From Salinicoccus luteus DSM 17002 (GTDB taxonomy: Bacteria > Bacillota > Bacilli > Staphylococcales > Salinicoccaceae), in assembly GCF_000712035.1 (NCBI RefSeq), contig NZ_JONV01000007.1, forward strand, positions 1 through 64,000: a DNA stretch of 64,000 nucleotides, given 5' to 3'. Below, piece after piece: positions 20,265-33,970 of this stretch; within the stretch, counting starts at the first letter, position 1; each line of letters begins with the position of its first letter. The notes beneath the pieces are model-generated. The model searched no databases. It was not told the DNA's origin and saw only the letters and a list, made by a program, of their open reading frames with translations. The position numbers and the translations under genes were made by a program.

Positions 20265-21194
20265 TTATAGTCTTGAACCACATACAGGCCAAGGCTGTGC
20301 TCCTCTTTGATCGAAAAGGATCTGGGCTCTCTTAGTCTGTTCAGCTGCAGATGCCTGGGAAGGCAGACCGCTTCCGCCTACAGACTGCCAAGTTTGAACA
20401 TCAAACTGGTAGAGGCCATGGTAGAGGCCGTTGGAGCTTACAACACTTGCGTTTCCGCTGGATTCACACTGTGCAAGCGCGCCCCAGTTCTGACCGCTGG
20501 CATTGCTTGAAGTGGATGTAGATTGGTTCTGGGCTTGGGCCTGGTTGCGCTGCTCACGTTCCTGGGCAGCCTGCTCTGCTGCACGTTCTTCAGCTGCTCT
20601 TTGCTCTGCTGCACGTTCTTCAGCTGCTCTTTGCTCTGCTGCCGCCTGTTCTGCTGCTCTTTGTTCAGCCGCACGCTGTTCTGCAGCCTGATCCTGTGCA
20701 GATGGCTGTGCAGGAGCCTGATTCACTTGTTGAGTTCTTTCAACTTCCTGAGTTTCCTGCACTTCTGGTGTTTCTTCAACTTGTGGTGTTTCCACTACAG
20801 GGGCCTGTTCCACACTATTGCCTGATACCGCAAGTGTCTTGCCTGCAAAGATGAGATCTGAAGAAAGGTTATTCCATGCCTTAAGGTCGGAAACTGTTAC
20901 ATCAAACTTCTGAGCGATTTCAAATAGAGTATCGCCGGATTGGATTTTATATACACCCTCTTCTGTCGGAACTTCAGTATTCTCTTCATTATTCACTTGG
21001 AGAACCTGACCTGGCAGAATAAGGTTGGATGACAGATTGTTTTCTGATTTGATTGCTTCTACTGTTGTATTGTTTTCATGGGCGATTTCGGAAAGTGTGT
21101 CGCCTTTATCCACTGTGTGGCTTGCTGCTTCTGCGCTGTATGCCAAAGTTCCTGATACCGCAATTGCTGCACCGACTGATAGTACTTTTTTCAT
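20265..21194 (-). CDS. Secreted LysM protein with transglycosylase-like domain
   Basis: A 309-residue exported wall protein. Signal peptide 1-23 (AYSAEA cleavage), LysM 1 at about 26-68 and LysM 2 at about 81-124 for peptidoglycan binding, then a Gln/Glu/Pro linker, an Ala-Glu-Gln-Arg repeat region (about 168-216), and a C-terminal lysozyme-like domain (about 235-309) of the SceD/IsaA type with probable catalytic Glu244 in LAQCESSGN. Two Cys (243, 305) may pair. Likely a lytic transglycosylase in cell-wall turnover. A WalR-type box lies upstream. Its position next to ssb and fabZ matches staphylococcal sceD. Confidence 0.88.
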   Translation of the reverse strand: MKKVLSVGAAIAVSGTLAYSAEAASHTVDKGDTLSEIAHENNTTVEAIKSENNLSSNLILPGQVLQVNNEENTEVPTEEGVYKIQSGDTLFEIAQKFDVTVSDLKAWNNLSSDLIFAGKTLAVSGNSVEQAPVVETPQVEETPEVQETQEVERTQQVNQAPAQPSAQDQAAEQRAAEQRAAEQAAAEQRAAEERAAEQRAAEERAAEQAAQEREQRNQAQAQNQSTSTSSNASGQNWGALAQCESSGNASVVSSNGLYHGLYQFDVQTWQSVGGSGLPSQASAAEQTKRAQILFDQRGAQPWPVCGSRL

Positions 21195-21313
21195 AGTTAA
21201 AATTTCCTCCCGTTAATCCCTTACAAATTGGATGTTTGTTTTATCAACTGTTTAGTACTATATCAGATATAAACATTTCACAGGTTACAGGAATATAAAA
21301 AGTGAACCGCTCT

Positions 21314-21330
21314 TTTACAGGCATGTTACA
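21314..21330 (-). promoter_or_regulatory. WalR (YycF) box upstream of the LysM gene
   Basis: On the minus strand TGTAAC-N5-TGTAAA matches the WalR direct-repeat consensus TGT(A/T)A(A/T/C)-N5-TGT(A/T)A(A/T/C) completely. It lies about 120 bp before the start codon. WalKR controls sceD and isaA type genes in S. aureus, so control here is likely but inferred. The rest of the 455-bp gap holds AT-rich promoter sequence (a TATAGT element nearer the gene), two short hairpins near 21410-21445 and the repeat at 21556-21603. Confidence 0.65.
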
Positions 21331-21555
21331 GGGATATTTCTCTCCTTAAAATAATATGTCAATAAAAGTGTAAACTTATATTTTCGGCGAAATGAATAGA
21401 GACCTGTTTTTTATCAGGCTTTAAAATGCCCATATGACGGGCTTCTTAATACCCTCCATAAATCCATCAAGAATCTTAATAGTCCGTATTATCTGACAGC
21501 CGTAATACTCCCTATATATTATGTAATAAAGAAATTTGAAGCCATATCTTCATAA

Positions 21556-21603
21556 AAGCTCTGTATCAGGCTTGACCGCAGCGTTCGGCCTGATACAGAG
21601 CTT
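21556..21603. repeat. 16-bp perfect inverted repeat after the ssb paralogue
   Basis: AAGCTCTGTATCAGGC and its exact reverse complement flank a 16-base loop. On the minus strand the stem is followed by CTTTTATG, so it may terminate ssb transcripts, but the T run is short and the loop is large. A structured small RNA end or a protein site is also possible. Confidence 0.7.
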
Positions 21604-21650
21604 GGTGAGTAGTGTGAGTGTAGAATATAAATTGAGTGGTGTGCATATGT

Positions 21651-22235
21651 TCAGGCGAGGGCTTTCGTTTTTCTATCATGATTATCCTTGTTCAGACCGG
21701 CATGTGATCTGTCGGCTTCCGGTCCTGACTTGTCACTATGTTCGTTCAGTATTTTCTCCAATGGTTCCAGATGGGTATCTTTCAATCCTGTCATTCGGCT
21801 GCTTTCAGTATTTTTTTCCAAAGTATGGACAGATCTTTCTCCAATGTAGTCCCATTGACCGTAATGCCTTACAGCATCACTTATCATCTTGGAAGGATTG
21901 GACATATCCTTCTGGTCCTTCATCTTGTCCGGCAGACCCTTCACATTCTCTGCCCATATTTCCATCCTGTACTCCTTTTCTCCTTCATTCGTAGTGTAGA
22001 CGGTTGTAGCCACCTGACCACTCACGCAGAGTATGTCTCCCTCTTTTGATGCAGATAGTACTTCAGGTATCGCTTTACCAAAAGCCTTGCAGTAGATGAA
22101 ATGTACTTCCTTTGGTTTTCTTTCATCTTTGGGAATCCTGACTGTTGCTATTATGAATGAATTGACGCTCCCGTTCGCCGTTTTCTCCAGAGTGACATTC
22201 CGTACAAGTTCTCCTACAAGCAGCACTTTATTCAT
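21651..22235 (-). CDS. Single-stranded DNA-binding protein paralogue
   Basis: A 194-residue protein whose first 105 residues form an SSB-type OB fold (NKVLLVGELVRNVTLEKT, FIYCKAFGKAIPE, GQVATTVYTTNEG). The C-terminal part is polar and ends KTKALA; the acidic DDDIPF-like tip that recruits partner proteins in housekeeping SSB is missing. It is therefore probably not the replication SSB. Start at 22235 (second ATG of ATGATG) gives the better distance to GGTGGAG. A similar SSB-like gene lies near ywpF in staphylococci. Confidence 0.85.
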   Translation of the reverse strand: MNKVLLVGELVRNVTLEKTANGSVNSFIIATVRIPKDERKPKEVHFIYCKAFGKAIPEVLSASKEGDILCVSGQVATTVYTTNEGEKEYRMEIWAENVKGLPDKMKDQKDMSNPSKMISDAVRHYGQWDYIGERSVHTLEKNTESSRMTGLKDTHLEPLEKILNEHSDKSGPEADRSHAGLNKDNHDRKTKALA

Positions 22236-22429
22236 CATGTCTCCACCCCCTTCCTGACTTAAAGATATAGGGGCCGTAAATTTTTTGCAAAACACGGAAA
22301 TTTGATTTTATGACCATTTTCTTTACAATTGGAATATATACGATTCCGATTAACGTTATAATGGTAGTAACGAATTTACATTTATGCGTTTTTTGATGGT
22401 TTGCATGCATTTAGGAAGGGGGAATTCAG

Positions 22430-22855
22430 ATGAAGTCTTTTAAAGTTGTGGAATTGAAACTTGAACACGAAAACAATTTCATTATACTGGATCTGATCGA
22501 CGGCATCATCATTAATAAGGAAAAGCAGGAGGATCCATGGTTGATAGAGATTTCAACATCAACCGATTTTAAAGATATACTCGAAGAACTGGTCGGTACT
22601 GAGGTGGAACTGCTTGTGACCATTACACGGCATTCAAACGAACCAGCCAGATTCAAGGGCACCTTCAATGAAATGAATGAAATAGATAATGCATTATCCC
22701 TGATCTTTAATGGCAAGATTATCGTCCAGGGGCCCCATTATGCCGAAGACCTGTTGTCCCATCTTCTTGATGAAGGCTATGAGCAGGAAAAGCTGCTTAA
22801 CGAGTTCAAAGCGATGATGGAATCTAAAGCTGAAATAAAAACATCCGATGACTAG
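22430..22855 (+). CDS. YwpF-like protein
   Basis: A 141-residue soluble acidic protein matching the YwpF family pattern by its start (MKSFKVVELKLEHENNF), the centre LIDGIIINKEKQ and the segment DPWLIEISTS. The function is unknown; the gene lies beside an ssb paralogue and fabZ, as in staphylococci. Ribosome site GAAGGGGG before ATG. Its last five codons are one arm of the terminator shared with fabZ. Confidence 0.8.
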   Translation: MKSFKVVELKLEHENNFIILDLIDGIIINKEKQEDPWLIEISTSTDFKDILEELVGTEVELLVTITRHSNEPARFKGTFNEMNEIDNALSLIFNGKIIVQGPHYAEDLLSHLLDEGYEQEKLLNEFKAMMESKAEIKTSDD

Positions 22856-22874
22856 TTAGTCATCGGATGTTTTA
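22837..22874. terminator. Bidirectional terminator made from the ends of ywpF and fabZ
   Basis: AAAACATCCGATGACT / AGTCATCGGATGTTTT, a 16-bp perfect stem with a four-base centre, spans both stop codons. The plus arm encodes the last residues of YwpF and the minus arm those of FabZ. Confidence 0.92.
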
Positions 22875-23299
22875 TTATCCTGTATTGCAAAAGTAATTTC
22901 ACATTTGCACGCGATTTCACCATCCACAGTTGCGATGGCATCACCCTTGCCGATCGGGCCCCTCAGTTTTGTGATTTCCACTGTGAGTTCCAATGTATCT
23001 CCCGGCGTCACCTGTCTTTTGAACTTGCATTTGTCGATGCCGGCAAAGAATGCAAGTTTACCTTTGAAACGCTCTTCCTGCAACAAAGCTACAGCCCCAG
23101 TCTGTGCAAGGGCTTCGACGATAAGTACTCCTGGCATTACAGCATATTCTGGGAAATGGCCCTGGAAAAATGGTTCATTGCCCGAGACCTGCTTGATGCC
23201 CGTACATCTAACACCCGGTTCTATCTCTGTTACCCTGTCAATCAGGAGAAACGGGGGGCGGTGCGGAATTACCGCCTTTATCTGGTCATACGTCAGCAT
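22856..23299 (-). CDS. fabZ: 3-hydroxyacyl-[ACP] dehydratase FabZ
   Basis: Dehydratase of type II fatty acid synthesis, a hot-dog fold enzyme of 147 residues. The catalytic His lies in [12 protein letters not shown] and the Glu in [10 protein letters not shown]. The start [23 protein letters not shown] is typical. It sits just after the small EpuA-like gene and murA, with only four bases between it and the former. Confidence 0.97.
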   Translation of the reverse strand: MLTYDQIKAVIPHRPPFLLIDRVTEIEPGVRCTGIKQVSGNEPFFQGHFPEYAVMPGVLIVEALAQTGAVALLQEERFKGKLAFFAGIDKCKFKRQVTPGDTLELTVEITKLRGPIGKGDAIATVDGEIACKCEITFAIQDNKTSDD

Positions 23300-23303
23300 A
23301 TTA

Positions 23304-23492
23304 TCATTCCTTGGTCATATTTATGATGTGTTCCCATGTTTCTATACGGAATACTTCCATAGGATTGTCCAGAATTCCATATCCTATCATCAGTCCCCCG
23401 AAGAAGACTATGATGGCGATATAGACGAAGAGAAGGATTCTGATGATCAGCGGGAATCTGCGGTGGACTAGCTTTTTTGATTGCTCGGCCAT
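23304..23492 (-). CDS. EpuA-family small membrane protein (annotated as RNA polymerase subunit beta-like)
   Basis: A 62-residue protein: basic N-terminus, one transmembrane helix (about 15-40, [18 protein letters not shown]) and a short outside tail. The pattern matches the Firmicute EpuA family, which databases often name DNA-directed RNA polymerase subunit beta although it is a short membrane protein. It lies between murA and fabZ, probably co-transcribed. The role is unknown. Confidence 0.78.
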   Translation of the reverse strand: MAEQSKKLVHRRFPLIIRILLFVYIAIIVFFGGLMIGYGILDNPMEVFRIETWEHIINMTKE

Positions 23493-23504
23493 AAAACTAC
23501 CTCT

Positions 23505-24797
23505 TTATTTCGAAGATGTCACACTATCCTGTGTGGAACGTTCACCTGTTCGTTCGATGTCAGCGCCAAGCTGTTTGAGCTTCTTATGAAAATCGACATA
23601 TCCACGATCAAGGTGCTTTAATTCAGTAACTATAGTATACCCTTCTGCAACCAAACCTGCAAGAATCAGGGCAGCAGCGGCCCTCAAGTCCGTCGCCTTC
23701 ACACGGCCTCCGGATAATTTCCTGCCGCCTTTGATGAACGCATGGTTCTCTTCCACTGAGATGTCAGCATCCATATTCCGGAACTCGTTGACATGCATGA
23801 ACCTGTTTTCAAAAATGGTCTCTGTGATTACACTTGTGCCATTCACTGTAGCAAGCAGTGCCATCATCTGGCTCTGCATGTCAGTCGGGAATCCGGGATG
23901 CGGCAATGTTTTGACTCTGATGGGTTTAAGGTTTCTCTCCGGAATGACACGGACACTGTTGCCTTCTTCTTCGATGCGCACCCCCATCTCTTCAAGTTTG
24001 GAGATGAGTGCTGTAAGATGATCGGTGATGACGTTGTCAAGGACAATTTCACTTCTGGTGATGGCACCGGCTATCATGAATGTTCCCGCCTCAATCCTGT
24101 CAGGGATGACGGTATGATCCACACCCTTCAGAACCTCTACGCCTTCAATCGTGATATGGCCAGTACCTGCACCTGAAACACGGCCGCCCATGGCATTGAT
24201 GTAATCGGCCAGGTCTTCGATTTCCGGTTCCCTTGCCGCATTCTCCAACTCTGTCACGCCCTCGGCCAGGCTTGCAGCCATTATAAGGTTTTGCGTCGCC
24301 CCTACGCTCGGAAAGTCGAGATAGATCTTCGCACCTTTCAGACGGCCGTCCACTCTTCCTTCGAAACTGCCGTCAACCGTGCGGAAGGCGGCTCCCATCT
24401 TCTCCAGTCCTTTGATGTGCTGTTCCACTGGTCTGGAACCTATGGCACAGCCTCCAGGCATGGCAACATTGCAATAACCATAGCGCCCGAGCAGAGGCCC
24501 CATGACAAGCATGCTTGCACGCATTTTGCTTACCAGATTGAATGGAGCATCACAACTGAGTTTCCCAGTCGCGTCGATGGTGACCATCTTGTCCTCCACT
24601 TCCACTGAAGCGCCCAGATGATTCAGCAATGCACTCAAAGTGCCTACATCTGAAAGATTGGGTACATTATGTAGCCTTGATACCCCTTCGCTTGCAAGCA
24701 GTGATGCAGTCAAGACCGGTAATACAGCATTTTTGGAACCTTCTATTTCAACAGAACCCGAGAGTTCATTCCCACCTTTAACAATTATAGAATCCAT
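23505..24797 (-). CDS. murA: UDP-GlcNAc 1-carboxyvinyltransferase MurA (first copy)
   Basis: First committed step of peptidoglycan synthesis: transfers enolpyruvate from PEP to UDP-GlcNAc. The fosfomycin-target cysteine is in [15 protein letters not shown]. The start ATG at 24797 follows GGAGTGAG by eight bases; a GTG at 24806 overlaps this site. 430 residues. The neighbourhood (DUF1146 upstream, fabZ downstream, atp operon near) is that of staphylococcal murA. A second copy is at 41543-42811. Confidence 0.96.
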   Translation of the reverse strand: MDSIIVKGGNELSGSVEIEGSKNAVLPVLTASLLASEGVSRLHNVPNLSDVGTLSALLNHLGASVEVEDKMVTIDATGKLSCDAPFNLVSKMRASMLVMGPLLGRYGYCNVAMPGGCAIGSRPVEQHIKGLEKMGAAFRTVDGSFEGRVDGRLKGAKIYLDFPSVGATQNLIMAASLAEGVTELENAAREPEIEDLADYINAMGGRVSGAGTGHITIEGVEVLKGVDHTVIPDRIEAGTFMIAGAITRSEIVLDNVITDHLTALISKLEEMGVRIEEEGNSVRVIPERNLKPIRVKTLPHPGFPTDMQSQMMALLATVNGTSVITETIFENRFMHVNEFRNMDADISVEENHAFIKGGRKLSGGRVKATDLRAAAALILAGLVAEGYTIVTELKHLDRGYVDFHKKLKQLGADIERTGERSTQDSVTSSK

Positions 24798-24874
24798 TTC
24801 ACTCACTCCATACTTTTACTTACGATACACTATTCACTATTTTAAAGATGTATAAACATGTTTGTAAAGCAGAA

Positions 24875-25111
24875 TTAAAATAGAAGGGATGCTTCCTGTA
24901 CGAGTCGGAAGAAATCCATGATGAAATTGCTGAGCGCGCTTCCCAGAAGGACCGCAGCAAGTATAAGGAACATTCTGATCCTTCCTGTTTCACCTTTTTT
25001 GAACCAGCTGTCGATATTCAATGCGCCGAGCACCCAGAAGGTGAAAATGACACACATCATATGCAGCACGATGTGCATGAAGGCCAATTGGGAAAACAAC
25101 ATCTTATTCAC
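24875..25111 (-). CDS. DUF1146 family membrane protein (YwzB-like)
   Basis: A 78-residue protein with two transmembrane helices (about 7-32 and 45-67). The length, topology and place between atpC and murA match the DUF1146/YwzB family of Bacillus and Staphylococcus. No function is known. The atp terminator lies just upstream, so it should be expressed with murA from its own promoter or by read-through. Confidence 0.85.
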   Translation of the reverse strand: MNKMLFSQLAFMHIVLHMMCVIFTFWVLGALNIDSWFKKGETGRIRMFLILAAVLLGSALSNFIMDFFRLVQEASLLF

Positions 25112-25116
25112 CTACT

Positions 25117-25143
25117 AAAAAACCCGGGCAGAAGCCCGGGTAG
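25117..25143 (-). terminator. Terminator of the atp operon
   Basis: ACCCGGGC / GCCCGGGT stem with a TTCT loop, followed by TTTTTTAG on the minus strand, right after the atpC stop. Confidence 0.92.
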
Positions 25144-25148
25144 ATTTA

Positions 25149-25556
25149 TTATGCGTGTTTCGATACATCCAGTCGATTGATTGCACGACGCAATGCCAAT
25201 TCAGCACGATACCTGTCGACTTTTTCGTCGCGCTCCTGCTGAAGCAGAGCTTCAGCACGCGCTTTCGCTTCCTTGGCACGCTCTGTATCGATATCCTCTG
25301 CGAACTCGCCAGCCTGTACCAATACTGAAACCTTTTCAGGACGTATTTCTACAAAGCCATCTGTCACTGCAAAGTATTCGAACTGGCCGTCTACCTTTGC
25401 TCGCAGACTGCCAATCTTCAGTGCAGCAACCGTCGGGACGTGGCCGGCCATGACACCGATCTCACCCTGTTTGGTCTGGAGTATAATAATTTCACAGTCC
25501 TCTTCAGTGAATACGGAACCGTTTGGTGTAACTACATCCAGTGCAATTGTACTCAT
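25149..25556 (-). CDS. atpC: ATP synthase F1 epsilon subunit
   Basis: 135-residue epsilon subunit with an N-terminal beta-sandwich (TPNGSVFTEEDCEII, QGEIGVMAGHVPT) and a C-terminal helical hairpin (about 90-135, rich in Ala, Glu and Arg) that can inhibit ATP hydrolysis. Last gene of the atp operon; a strong terminator follows. Confidence 0.97.
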   Translation of the reverse strand: MSTIALDVVTPNGSVFTEEDCEIIILQTKQGEIGVMAGHVPTVAALKIGSLRAKVDGQFEYFAVTDGFVEIRPEKVSVLVQAGEFAEDIDTERAKEAKARAEALLQQERDEKVDRYRAELALRRAINRLDVSKHA

Positions 25557-25574
25557 TTGCTAACCCTCCCGATT

Positions 25575-27002
<1,428 letters not shown>

Positions 27003-27009
27003 TCATTCT

Positions 27010-27897
<888 letters not shown>

Positions 27898-27911
27898 TTA
27901 TTCTATATTCA

Positions 27912-29432
<1,521 letters not shown>

Positions 29433-29443
29433 TCACTCCTTAA

Positions 29444-29986
29444 TTAGCTATTAGTACTTTCTCTGAACCGATTTTTCAAATCAGACAACTGTGTATTCAA
29501 TGAGCCATCATAGACTTTTGTGCCAATGAATACGCGGATGCCGCCGATCAGTTCCTCGTTGACCCTGTTCTCTATAAGCAGTTTTGAAAGTCCCGTCTTT
29601 TTGATGAAGACTTTGCCGATACCTTCAATCTCCTCTTCAGAGAGTGGATAAACCGATTCTATCACTACATTTTCCTGGTTATAGTGTGCATTGTAATTCT
29701 GTATGAAATAATCATGGATTGCTTCAATCTCAGAAAATCTATTGCGATCCGAAAGGATGAGGAGCATGTTTCGGAGCGGCTCGGAAGCATTGTCAAAAGT
29801 CTTTGCTACCGCCTCCCGACGACTGTCCCTAGGAACCCTCGGGTTATTCATGAAAGTCAGGAAATCAGGAGTGTCCTGAACTGCTTTGACCACTTCGTCA
29901 AAATCTGCCCTGACTTCATCAAGCTGTCCGGCTTCCTTCACGGTGCTGAACAAAGCCTGGGAATATTTTTGAGCTGAGTTAGCCAT
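29444..29986 (-). CDS. atpH: ATP synthase F1 delta subunit
   Basis: Stator subunit linking F1 to the b subunits, 180 residues. The N-terminal helical bundle (KYSQALFSTVKEAGQLDEV) and C-terminal LIGGIRVFIGTKVYDGSL motif are typical. It shares a base with the atpF stop codon, so translation is coupled. Confidence 0.96.
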   Translation of the reverse strand: MANSAQKYSQALFSTVKEAGQLDEVRADFDEVVKAVQDTPDFLTFMNNPRVPRDSRREAVAKTFDNASEPLRNMLLILSDRNRFSEIEAIHDYFIQNYNAHYNQENVVIESVYPLSEEEIEGIGKVFIKKTGLSKLLIENRVNEELIGGIRVFIGTKVYDGSLNTQLSDLKNRFRESTNS

Positions 29987-30501
29987 TATTTACCCCCTGC
30001 TTCCTGTAGGTATCTTGCAACCAGATCTTTTTGATCTTTCTGATTGATTTCTTTTGAAATCATCTTCTCTGCAATCAGGACGGAGATATCTGCCACCTGA
30101 TCGTTGATATCACGGATTGCTTTTTCTTTTTCCCGTTCGATATCCGCCTTGGCAGTTTCCATCATCTGGTTTGCACGCGTGTTTGCATCATGAATGATTG
30201 CTTCCTGCTCTTTTTTCGCCTGCTGTTTTGCATTATCCATCATTTCGGATATTTCAGCCTGCGTTTCCCTGAGCACTGCTTCGTTTTCTTCCTTAAGCTT
30301 TACAGCTTCCATCCTGCGCTGCTCTGCATCATCTATTTCCGAGTGGATCAGCTGTTCACGCTCATCCATGACTTTCTTGAGCGGTTTCCATACGAAGTAT
30401 GAAAGTGCTCCGAGAAGTATGAGGAAAGTGAGCAGCTGTATCAGACTGTTACCAATTGCCGCCGGAACTGTGTCCGTAGCTCCTAAAATAAGAAATTCCA
30501 C
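29986..30501 (-). CDS. atpF: ATP synthase Fo b subunit
   Basis: Peripheral stalk, 171 residues: one N-terminal transmembrane helix (about 18-38) and a long charged coiled coil. The start is a GTG at 30499-30501, nine bases after GGAG. It lies between atpE and atpH. Confidence 0.95.
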   Translation of the reverse strand: MEFLILGATDTVPAAIGNSLIQLLTFLILLGALSYFVWKPLKKVMDEREQLIHSEIDDAEQRRMEAVKLKEENEAVLRETQAEISEMMDNAKQQAKKEQEAIIHDANTRANQMMETAKADIEREKEKAIRDINDQVADISVLIAEKMISKEINQKDQKDLVARYLQEAGGK

Positions 30502-30600
30502 CTATGTACACTCCTTTCGCGAGAGTTTCATTCTGATTTCATAGTCGACATAATAAGAGGGCGAAATCTTGATAGAAGACTTCGCCAGATGTAACGATTC

Positions 30601-30834
<234 letters not shown>

Positions 30835-30869
30835 CTAAATATTTTTGAAAGATTGATTTGAATTATATA

Positions 30870-31980
<1,111 letters not shown>

Positions 31981-32021
31981 TGTCTCCTAGTGTATTCTAC
32001 GGCTTTGATTGTAAACCGTTA

Positions 32022-32063
32022 CATTACTCTTGTAATGATATCTGTTTGTATTTTTTATGTCAA
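32022..32063 (-). promoter_or_regulatory. Sigma-A promoter of the atp operon with adjacent palindrome
   Basis: Minus strand -35 TTGACA (32058-32063), 17 bp, -10 TATCAT (32035-32040). A palindrome CATTAC-AAGA-GTAATG (32022-32037) covers the end of the -10 and the likely start site, and could be an operator or a 5' hairpin. The 140-bp gap before wecB otherwise holds nothing. Confidence 0.75.
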
Positions 32064-32120
32064 TATTACGGATGGATTTATTTATTTCGATACCAGTCCC
32101 GACATATTATCGACATAATT

Positions 32121-33254
32121 TCATACACCAAAACTCTCGGGCTTATCTTTCCTGATTCCATAATAGTATTTTATATTTTCACATATCCTCAAGGAGGCTT
32201 TTCCATCGCCATATGGATTGGCAGCTTCAGCCATCTTCCTATAGAGGTCATCATTCGTCAGGAGCTCCTTGGTCAACCCATATATGTTCTCCTTCTGGAT
32301 GCCGGCGAGTTTGAGCGTTCCCGCTTCTACACCTTCCGGTCTCTCTGTCGTATCACGAAGGACGAGCACGGGTTTTTGGAGGGAAGGCGCCTCTTCCTGG
32401 ACACCGCCTGAATCGGTCAGGATGATATGACTTTTTGCCGCAAAATTATGGAAGTCGAATACATCAAGCGGCTCTATAATCTCTATACGTTCATGATCAG
32501 ACAGATACTTGTCCGCAATTTCCCTGACTTTCGGGTTTTTATGGATTGGATAGACCACCGTGACATCTTCGAACTCTTCGACGATTTCCCGTACGGCACT
32601 GAAGATGTTCTCCATCGGCATGCCGATGTTTTCCCTTCTGTGGGCAGTCAGGAGAATCACCTTATTGTCCTTGTGCTTTTCGATGATTTCACTTTCATAG
32701 TCCGCATTCACCGTCGTTTTCAAAGCATCGATTGCAGTATTGCCGGTGATGGAGATGCCATCCTCCTTCTTATTTTCCTTGAGCAGATTCTCCTTGGAGT
32801 TTTCTGTCGGTGCAAAATGAAGGTCGGCAAGTACACCCGTCATCTGACGATTCATTTCTTCAGGGAACGGCGAGTACTTGTTGTTGGTCCGGAGACCCGC
32901 TTCCACATGGCCGATGTCCACTTCGTTATAGAACGCGGCAAGGCTGCCTGCAAATGTTGTCGTAGTGTCGCCATGGACAAGAATCATATCCGGCCCTGCC
33001 TCTTTGATGATGGATTCCAGTCCGGCAATCACCCTGCCAGTCACTTCAGACAGTGTCTGACCCTGCTGCATGATGTCAAGGTCGTAGTCCGGAGTGATTC
33101 CAAAAATATCAAGCACCTGATCGAGCATTTCACGGTGCTGTGCAGTGACCACTACAATCGGCTCGAGTTCCGGGTCATTTTTAAGTGCCAGCACAAGCGG
33201 TGCCATCTTGATCGCTTCAGGACGCGTTCCAAATATCGTCATGATTTTCTTCAT
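32121..33254 (-). CDS. wecB: UDP-N-acetylglucosamine 2-epimerase (non-hydrolysing)
   Basis: Converts UDP-GlcNAc to UDP-ManNAc, the precursor for wall teichoic acid linkage units and some capsules (MnaA in staphylococci). The 377 residues begin KIMTIFGTRPEAIKMAPL and contain VHGDTTTTFAGSLAAFY, HVEAGLRT and LTDSGGVQEEAPSL. It lies between upp and the atp operon, as in staphylococci. Confidence 0.95.
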   Translation of the reverse strand: MKKIMTIFGTRPEAIKMAPLVLALKNDPELEPIVVVTAQHREMLDQVLDIFGITPDYDLDIMQQGQTLSEVTGRVIAGLESIIKEAGPDMILVHGDTTTTFAGSLAAFYNEVDIGHVEAGLRTNNKYSPFPEEMNRQMTGVLADLHFAPTENSKENLLKENKKEDGISITGNTAIDALKTTVNADYESEIIEKHKDNKVILLTAHRRENIGMPMENIFSAVREIVEEFEDVTVVYPIHKNPKVREIADKYLSDHERIEIIEPLDVFDFHNFAAKSHIILTDSGGVQEEAPSLQKPVLVLRDTTERPEGVEAGTLKLAGIQKENIYGLTKELLTNDDLYRKMAEAANPYGDGKASLRICENIKYYYGIRKDKPESFGV

Positions 33255-33275
33255 TGCTTCTTCTCCTTGTTATAT

Positions 33276-33905
33276 CTATTTCGTTCCGAAAAGCCTGTCT
33301 CCAGCATCGCCAAGACCTGGAACAATATAGCTTTTTTCATTCAGTTTCTCATCCAGTGCAGCAATATAGATATCTACATCCGGGTGTGCCTCTTTCAGTA
33401 CCTCTACACCTTCCGGTGCAGCAATCAGACAAATGAACCTGATCTTTGTCGCCCCACGCTTCTTGACTGCAGAAATGGCTTCGACAGCAGACGCACCGGT
33501 CGCCAGCATAGGATCGATGACGAATATGTCCCTCTCCTCTATATCACCCGGGAATTTGGCATAGTATTCTATTGCCTGCAGTGTTTCGGGATCGCGGTAG
33601 AGGCCGATATGTCCCACTCTGGCGGAAGGAATCAGCTTGAGTATACCTTCCTGCATGCCAAGCCCAGCCCGCAGTATTGGAACGATTCCAAGCTTCTTGC
33701 CGCTCAGCCTCTTGGCTGTAGTCCGTGTCACCGGCGTATCCACCTCGACATCTTCCAGAGATAGATCCCGCGTCACTTCATATGCCATAAGCATGCCGAC
33801 TTCATCGACGAGCTCCCTGAATTCTTTTGTTGATGTCTTTTCATCACGGATGTAACTCATTTTATGCTGGATCAATGGATGATCCATTACTTGTACTTTG
33901 GCCAT
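33276..33905 (-). CDS. upp: Uracil phosphoribosyltransferase
   Basis: Salvages uracil to UMP using PRPP. 209 residues, starting [20 protein letters not shown], with the PRPP-binding loop [14 protein letters not shown] and the uracil-binding end [17 protein letters not shown]. Ribosome site GGAGG before ATG. It follows glyA and a strong hairpin. Confidence 0.97.
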   Translation of the reverse strand: MAKVQVMDHPLIQHKMSYIRDEKTSTKEFRELVDEVGMLMAYEVTRDLSLEDVEVDTPVTRTTAKRLSGKKLGIVPILRAGLGMQEGILKLIPSARVGHIGLYRDPETLQAIEYYAKFPGDIEERDIFVIDPMLATGASAVEAISAVKKRGATKIRFICLIAAPEGVEVLKEAHPDVDIYIAALDEKLNEKSYIVPGLGDAGDRLFGTK

Positions 33906-33930
33906 GTTTTTTCCTCCAGTTCTCTCAATT

Positions 33931-33962
33931 GTGCCGAAATAGGGGTACCCCTATTCCGGCAT
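33931..33962. repeat. Strong hairpin between glyA and upp without T tract
   Basis: ATGCCGGAATAGGGG and its near-complement CCCCTATTTCGGCAC pair around a TACC centre. There is no T run on either strand. It could stabilise a processed glyA transcript end, act as a weak or factor-dependent terminator, or be a control site for upp. Confidence 0.6.
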
Positions 33963-33970
33963 GGTCAATT

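Noticed and set aside
20560-20690. Tandem DNA repeats that might suggest a CRISPR array
   Set aside because: Units are in frame, have no unique spacers and encode the AAEQR linker of the LysM protein.
32427-33764. 445-codon open frame on the plus strand
   Set aside because: It is antisense to wecB and upp, has no ribosome site or family motif, and its length reflects codon bias of the real genes.
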